Source of the DNA: Lachnospiraceae bacterium
GTDB taxonomy: Bacteria; Bacillota_A; Clostridia; Lachnospirales; Lachnospiraceae
Direction: 5' to 3'
Assembly: GCA_900764695.1 (NCBI GenBank)
Contig: CAAFOY010000070.1
Span: forward strand, 1 to 64,000
DNA length: 64,000 bases
The position numbers and the translations under genes are program-made. The notes below the pieces were generated by a model. It was not told where the DNA came from, ran no database searches, and was given only the letters and a program-made list of their open reading frames with translations. Shown here piece by piece: positions 60,562 to 64,000 of the stretch. Position 1 is the stretch's first letter, and each line of letters opens with the position of its first letter.

Positions 60562-60990
60562 TCATTTTGTCAGAGATACCTTTTTAAAAGCAGAAGCCAT
60601 TGCCTTACCGTAAACAGTCCGGTCAAACATTTTCTCTATTATCCGCTCGTCTTCTAAAAGGCTCTCATATCTTTCCTGCTTTTTGCAGAAATCAATAAAG
60701 TTATCAGGATTTTTTCTTTCCTTATCTGCTTCCGTTATAAGCTCATAATTCCAGTCAAATACCGAATCTATTACATCATCTATTGAATAATCCTCCACTA
60801 TATTCTCTGTTTCGGTTATATCAATTCTCACAAGCCTGTTTTCTCTTACACCGATACCGTAGCCATGAGCTTCCATATACGAAATAAGTACTCCTGCCTC
60901 TTTATCTGTAAGGTTCATAAGAATGTCATTCTCATCAAGCCATTCAATCAGTTCCTCTGCCTTTGTAAATACCTCATTTTCATCTGCCAC
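60562..60990 (-). CDS. Small acidic hypothetical protein of ICE mobilisation region
   Basis: About 142 acidic residues with no family I recognise. It is the first gene after the possible oriT region, just before mobC. GTG 60990 follows AGGAGG at a reasonable distance; a GTG at 61002 overlaps the site. It may regulate the mob operon, as acidic proteins in this position sometimes do; unproven. Confidence 0.65.
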   Translation of the reverse strand: MADENEVFTKAEELIEWLDENDILMNLTDKEAGVLISYMEAHGYGIGVRENRLVRIDITETENIVEDYSIDDVIDSVFDWNYELITEADKERKNPDNFIDFCKKQERYESLLEDERIIEKMFDRTVYGKAMASAFKKVSLTK

Positions 60991-61044
60991 CTGTAATCTC
61001 ACCTCCTCTTATCCGTATTCTGTTAAGCCTAAAAAAGCCTTTGT

Positions 61045-61122
61045 CCCCGGTAACAACCTGTCTGTCGCAAGATACGCATTTGGTATTACCAATGCTATTC
61101 TTGTTAGGGAAAAATCCCCTAA
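61045..61122. other. Candidate oriT (inverted repeats upstream of mob genes)
   Basis: An imperfect inverted repeat (GCATT-GGT / ACC-AATGC, 61076-61095) is followed on the minus strand by GTATCTTGCGACAG, and next to it lies a small hairpin TTAGGGA/TCCCCTAA (61104-61122). The location ahead of the mobC-relaxase operon is where oriT is expected. No known nic site was matched with certainty. Confidence 0.45.
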
Positions 61123-61152
61123 AACCCCTGATATATCCATATTTTTATAAAA

Positions 61153-61237
61153 CCGTTGTAAAATTTTGTTATGATTCAGGCTTCCTCTTATGCTTTTTCG
61201 TTATGAAAGCCTTTTTCATATCCACTTTTTACAACGG
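61153..61237. repeat. 85-bp structured repeat, copy 1
   Basis: The unit begins with CCGTTGTAAAA and ends with TTTTTACAACGG, so its ends pair. A second inner stem AGGCTT/AAGCCT and a middle pairing TATGA/TCATA lie within. Copy 2 is 119 bp away with 77 of 85 bases identical. The two copies fill the gap ahead of the primase-like gene's mobilisation neighbours. Confidence 0.85.
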
Positions 61238-61271
61238 ATTTTTTTGACTGTTTTTTTGAAATTTCTTTTTT

Positions 61272-61356
61272 CCGTTGTAAATTTTTGTTATGATTTAGGC
61301 TTCTCATTATGCTTTTTCGTTATGGAAGCTATTTCCATATCCACTTTTTACAACGG
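61272..61356. repeat. 85-bp structured repeat, copy 2
   Basis: Same length and end sequences as copy 1, with eight base differences. The inner stem is kept although bases changed (GGCTTC with GAAGCT), and the loop ATGCTTTTTCGTTATG is identical in both. Between the copies lies a T-rich 34-bp spacer. Confidence 0.85.
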
Positions 61357-61384
61357 TTTCTGTTTTCATTAAGATATGGTAATT

Positions 61385-62371
61385 TCACCTTGCCCGTCTT
61401 GTATATGACCGCTTCATCATTTCTTTTTTCCTTATCATTTTGAGCCAGTCATTGTAATCTTTGTAATCCCTTGGTGGTGGAAGTTCCAAAACTTTGTAGC
61501 CTTTTTTATCATACTTTTCCCTAAGTGTTGCGGATGCCTTTCTTCCCGGCTCATCATTATCAAGGCACAGCTTAATAGTCCTTATTCCCGGATGCTCCCT
61601 AAGAAAAGTTTCAAGTGGTGCGTCAGATATCATTCCAAGTGCCAGCTTGTTTGTTTCAAAATCATCATATATGTCACAGTAACTTAAAAGGTCGATTGCT
61701 CCCTCAAACACTTCAAGTTCATCGTTGCTTTCATTTACAACATTAAAACCGTATGTCTTGTCATTGCCTCTTACATCACACTTAAAAGCATGACCATCTT
61801 TATCAAACACTCCCCTCATGCTTGCAAATCTTGTGTTTCCTTCCTTATCATTTCCCTTAAATACAATGTTGTGATAACCTGATGATTCATAAATAAGCTT
61901 CTTATTAACAAAAAAGTCCACACACCTTTTGCTTATCATCCTCTCACCTGTCAGATACGAATAAAGATAGTGAAAATCTCCTGATGATGTCGGCAGTATG
62001 AACTCTTTCTTTTCTTCTTTTTTCATATCAGATTTAACCTGATGTCTTAATGATTTTTTATCCATTGTTTCATCACACCTCTTCACTCCTGCAAAATCAA
62101 GTAGCCAGAATACTGCTTCCTTAACGTCCATTCCTGCAAATATCCTTAAGAAATCTATCTGCGAACCTCCATTACTTCCCTTTTCATTCTGTCTTGACCA
62201 TCGGTACCAGTTGGTTCTGTTATATATCCGTATAGAATCCATCTCCTTTAAGGTATGGTATTTTCCGATCTTCCTTACGGTATATCCAAGCGTTGAAGCC
62301 ACTGCACACAGATCAACTGACTTTGCAATCCTTAATTCCTCATCCGTAAATCTTCCATCCACATATATCAC
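61385..62371 (-). CDS. DUF3991/TOPRIM primase-like protein
   Basis: A 328-residue protein. The N-terminus resembles the DUF3991 region of conjugative primases (FTDEELRIAKSVDL, then GGSQIDFLRIFAG). The TOPRIM part has the glutamate in LEVFEGAIDLLS and the metal-binding LCLDNDEPG. It probably makes primers on the transferred strand. The start overlaps the RadC stop by 4 bp (GTGA); a GTG three codons on is possible. Confidence 0.88.
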   Translation of the reverse strand: MIYVDGRFTDEELRIAKSVDLCAVASTLGYTVRKIGKYHTLKEMDSIRIYNRTNWYRWSRQNEKGSNGGSQIDFLRIFAGMDVKEAVFWLLDFAGVKRCDETMDKKSLRHQVKSDMKKEEKKEFILPTSSGDFHYLYSYLTGERMISKRCVDFFVNKKLIYESSGYHNIVFKGNDKEGNTRFASMRGVFDKDGHAFKCDVRGNDKTYGFNVVNESNDELEVFEGAIDLLSYCDIYDDFETNKLALGMISDAPLETFLREHPGIRTIKLCLDNDEPGRKASATLREKYDKKGYKVLELPPPRDYKDYNDWLKMIRKKEMMKRSYTRRAR

Positions 62372-62916
62372 CTGCTTCTTTCTTTTTCAGCAACCATGAC
62401 ACTGCCTTCAAACTTAAGATTGTTATAATCCTGCTCATAACATTCCCTTTCATGCCTCATCAGTTTCTTTTCCCGCATACTGAAATATTCTATGTTGTTT
62501 CCTCCAATGATAATGTGGTCAAGAAGTGTAATCCCTACAAGTCCTGTCAGTTTTATCATCCTGTCAGTAACCGATATATCTTCTTTTGAAGGCTGTAGAT
62601 TTCCTGAAGGATGGTTGTGGATTAGTATCATATTTGCCGCATTTGACAATATACTTGCCTTTAACATCTCCCTTGGATTTGCTATTGACTGGTTAAGTGC
62701 TCCGATACTGACCATCGTACAGTTAATCGGTGTATTATCACTTTTAAGATTAACTACACACAGGACTTCCCTGTCCATTTCGCACAGATATTTTCCAAGT
62801 AGTTCAACCGCAGCATCCGGCGTTGTGATTTTAATATCTGAAAGAATGGGGGCATCCTTTACAAGCCTTACCGATACAACATCCAGTTTAAAATCATTGT
62901 TTATCACTGCAATCAT
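62368..62916 (-). CDS. radC: RadC-family JAB domain protein
   Basis: A 182-residue RadC/JAB-domain metalloprotein. The zinc motif is IHNHPSG with a following DHIIIG. RadC-like genes are common in mobile elements; their true activity is not settled. The start overlaps the 38-codon gene by 23 bp and is preceded by GGGAGG; a GTG at 62907 is a possible alternative. It is coupled to the TOPRIM gene. Confidence 0.93.
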   Translation of the reverse strand: MIAVINNDFKLDVVSVRLVKDAPILSDIKITTPDAAVELLGKYLCEMDREVLCVVNLKSDNTPINCTMVSIGALNQSIANPREMLKASILSNAANMILIHNHPSGNLQPSKEDISVTDRMIKLTGLVGITLLDHIIIGGNNIEYFSMREKKLMRHERECYEQDYNNLKFEGSVMVAEKERSR

Positions 62917-63010
62917 CCTCCCACTCCAGTCTTATGATAAAATCTCCTTCTATGGAATTTATCACCTCTGCCAGTTCCTCCAATTTTTCAATTTTTATTA
63001 CAACTTTCAT
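62894..63010 (-). CDS. 38-residue small acidic protein
   Basis: A short frame (MKVVIKIEKLEELAEVI at the start) with AGGTGA before its ATG. It fills the gap between the DUF5688 and RadC genes and overlaps the RadC start, so translational coupling is likely. Composition looks like a real protein, helical and acidic. No family recognised. Confidence 0.5.
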   Translation of the reverse strand: MKVVIKIEKLEELAEVINSIEGDFIIRLEWEDDCSDKQ

Positions 63011-63018
63011 AACATCAC

Positions 63019-64000
63019 CTATATAGTTCTCTCTGGCGTATCGTAACGAAACTGTTCAGATTCTGATTTTCCATCGAGCCTTTTATTAGGTGCATCCGAT
63101 GCAATGGTAAGTTCCCTTTTATTTCTGTCGTAATGATATACTTCATTAGAAAGTCTTTCCTCAAGACTGACCTCATTCATATTAACTTCATTTACCATTT
63201 CCTGTAGCTCACTTGCATCTTTTCCTTCAGCAGATACTGCAATAATTTCATGCACAGATGACGGGATAATATAGATATCTGAATCGAACTTTGCTGAGAG
63301 TTTATCAAGATTTTCGGGAAAAAGAATTTCAGCCGCACCGTTAATTTTTTCTCTGTTTGTCATAACATACATAGAAAGTTCATCATCTCCTTTTGCTTCA
63401 TTAAGCATCTCCATTGTTCCATCCATACTCATTTCTTGACCGACAGCCATTGCTTCTCCCATAATTATCTCACATATAATTTCTTCCATTGGTTTAATGG
63501 TTGCTGGAAGCAGTTTGGGTGTGTTTTTCATCGCAGTTTCATAAAGTTGCGCCTCGCTCATTTCCATTCTCGATGCCATTTCATTCGTTATTACGGCTGT
63601 TCCCATTCCTTCTTTGTCTATGCTTACGACAGATTTATATATAATTGAAAGATCTAGAAATTCCCTGTGTGGAATTCCTTTCAGATATTCCTCATTCTGT
63701 GCTGTATTTACAAGTGTAGCAACTACACTGTCTTTTAATCTTTCAATATCTATTTCATCACCTTTCATAATTTCCGGTACATATTCATATCCTCTTTTTA
63801 TTGTATCTGCCGCATGTCTGATTACATCATCAAGACTTTCTCCCTTCTTATACATTTCATAATAATTCTCAACATAAATCGTTGGTGAACCACCTGCTCT
63901 CCTGTTCTCTCCAGAAGGAAACAAATTTATCGCATCCTTTTCACAGTTCACCTTATACACCTTATGCTCCACTGCCTTGTAATTTTTGAATTCATCAGGC
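63019..64000 (-). CDS. DUF5688 protein (5' end beyond window)
   Basis: About 326 residues are visible; the frame stays open to the right edge and the usual DUF5688 opening is not yet complete, so the true start lies outside. The segment SPTIYVENYYEMYKKGESLDDV is the DUF5688 hallmark (first 20 residues read here as SPTIYVENYYEMYKKGESLD). These proteins are frequent in Lachnospiraceae ICEs and phages. Function unknown. It is the most upstream gene of the visible ICE operon. Confidence 0.88.
   Translation of the reverse strand, partial: PDEFKNYKAVEHKVYKVNCEKDAINLFPSGENRRAGGSPTIYVENYYEMYKKGESLDDVIRHAADTIKRGYEYVPEIMKGDEIDIERLKDSVVATLVNTAQNEEYLKGIPHREFLDLSIIYKSVVSIDKEGMGTAVITNEMASRMEMSEAQLYETAMKNTPKLLPATIKPMEEIICEIIMGEAMAVGQEMSMDGTMEMLNEAKGDDELSMYVMTNREKINGAAEILFPENLDKLSAKFDSDIYIIPSSVHEIIAVSAEGKDASELQEMVNEVNMNEVSLEERLSNEVYHYDRNKRELTIASDAPNKRLDGKSESEQFRYDTPERTI

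Overview
The window is low-GC DNA, most likely from an anaerobic gut Clostridia (Lachnospiraceae-type) genome. Nearly every gene lies on the minus strand, so transcription runs from high to low coordinates. There are two blocks. Positions about 63 to 64 kb down to 31.3 kb hold the backbone of an integrative and conjugative element (ICE) of the Tn1549-like, MOBP-relaxase kind. Positions 30.2 kb down to 1 hold a large, visibly more AT-rich biosynthetic gene cluster that runs off the left edge. The organism assignment rests on the ICE gene set (PcfB, Maff2, PrgI, SpoVG-like, giant helicase-methylase), which I know from that group, and not on any taxonomic marker in the window.

ICE backbone, right to left: a DUF5688 protein (cut by the window edge), a 38-codon small gene, RadC, a TOPRIM/DUF3991 primase-like protein, a 380-bp non-coding region with a possible oriT and two 85-bp structured repeats, a small unknown protein, MobC, relaxase, a coiled-coil protein with 13-residue tandem repeats, another small unknown, PcfB, VirD4/TraG coupling protein split by a 2.7-kb group II intron, a three-gene cargo island (phospholipase-D-like protein, unknown, DUF3795), Maff2 pilin-like protein, VirB6-like membrane protein, DUF4313, PrgI, VirB4 ATPase, a KAP-family P-loop NTPase (cargo, candidate defence), NlpC/P60 hydrolase, a small unknown, an MT-A70 methyltransferase, a 2296-residue methylase-helicase, and a double SpoVG protein closed by a strong terminator at 31.3 kb. 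A decayed second copy of a piece of the helicase lies just past that terminator, at the ICE/cluster junction.

Biosynthetic cluster, right to left: a lone carboxyltransferase subunit, a phosphopantetheinyl transferase, UDP-glucose dehydrogenase, UDP-glucuronate decarboxylase (together making UDP-xylose), a decayed carbamoyltransferase copy, a BtrH-like protein, a DegT-family aminotransferase, an O-carbamoyltransferase, two ABC-2 permeases, an acyl carrier protein, a radical SAM enzyme, a family-2 glycosyltransferase, a radical SAM enzyme, a family-4 glycosyltransferase, a sugar isomerase-like TIM barrel, an AMP-forming acyl ligase, an ABC ATPase, a second family-2 glycosyltransferase, a glycosyltransferase-like/radical SAM fusion, a PIG-L deacetylase, two more radical SAM enzymes, a second acyl carrier protein, a BtrH-like/carrier/half-condensation fusion, a discrete acyltransferase and a ketosynthase. 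Many neighbours overlap by 4 bp or are a few bases apart, indicating one or a few long operons.

Taken together the cluster looks able to build a sugar-rich (oligosaccharide or aminoglycoside-like), amino- and carbamoyl-decorated scaffold, to edit it with five radical SAM enzymes, to attach an acyl chain made on carrier proteins by a trans-acyltransferase polyketide module, and to export it by a dedicated ABC transporter. The closest described logic is butirosin (BtrH acyl transfer, BtrN radical SAM, PIG-L deacetylase, StrS-type aminotransferase) and, for the sugars, calicheamicin- or orthosomycin-type UDP-pentose supply, but I recognise no described pathway with this combination. Product and order of steps are inference.
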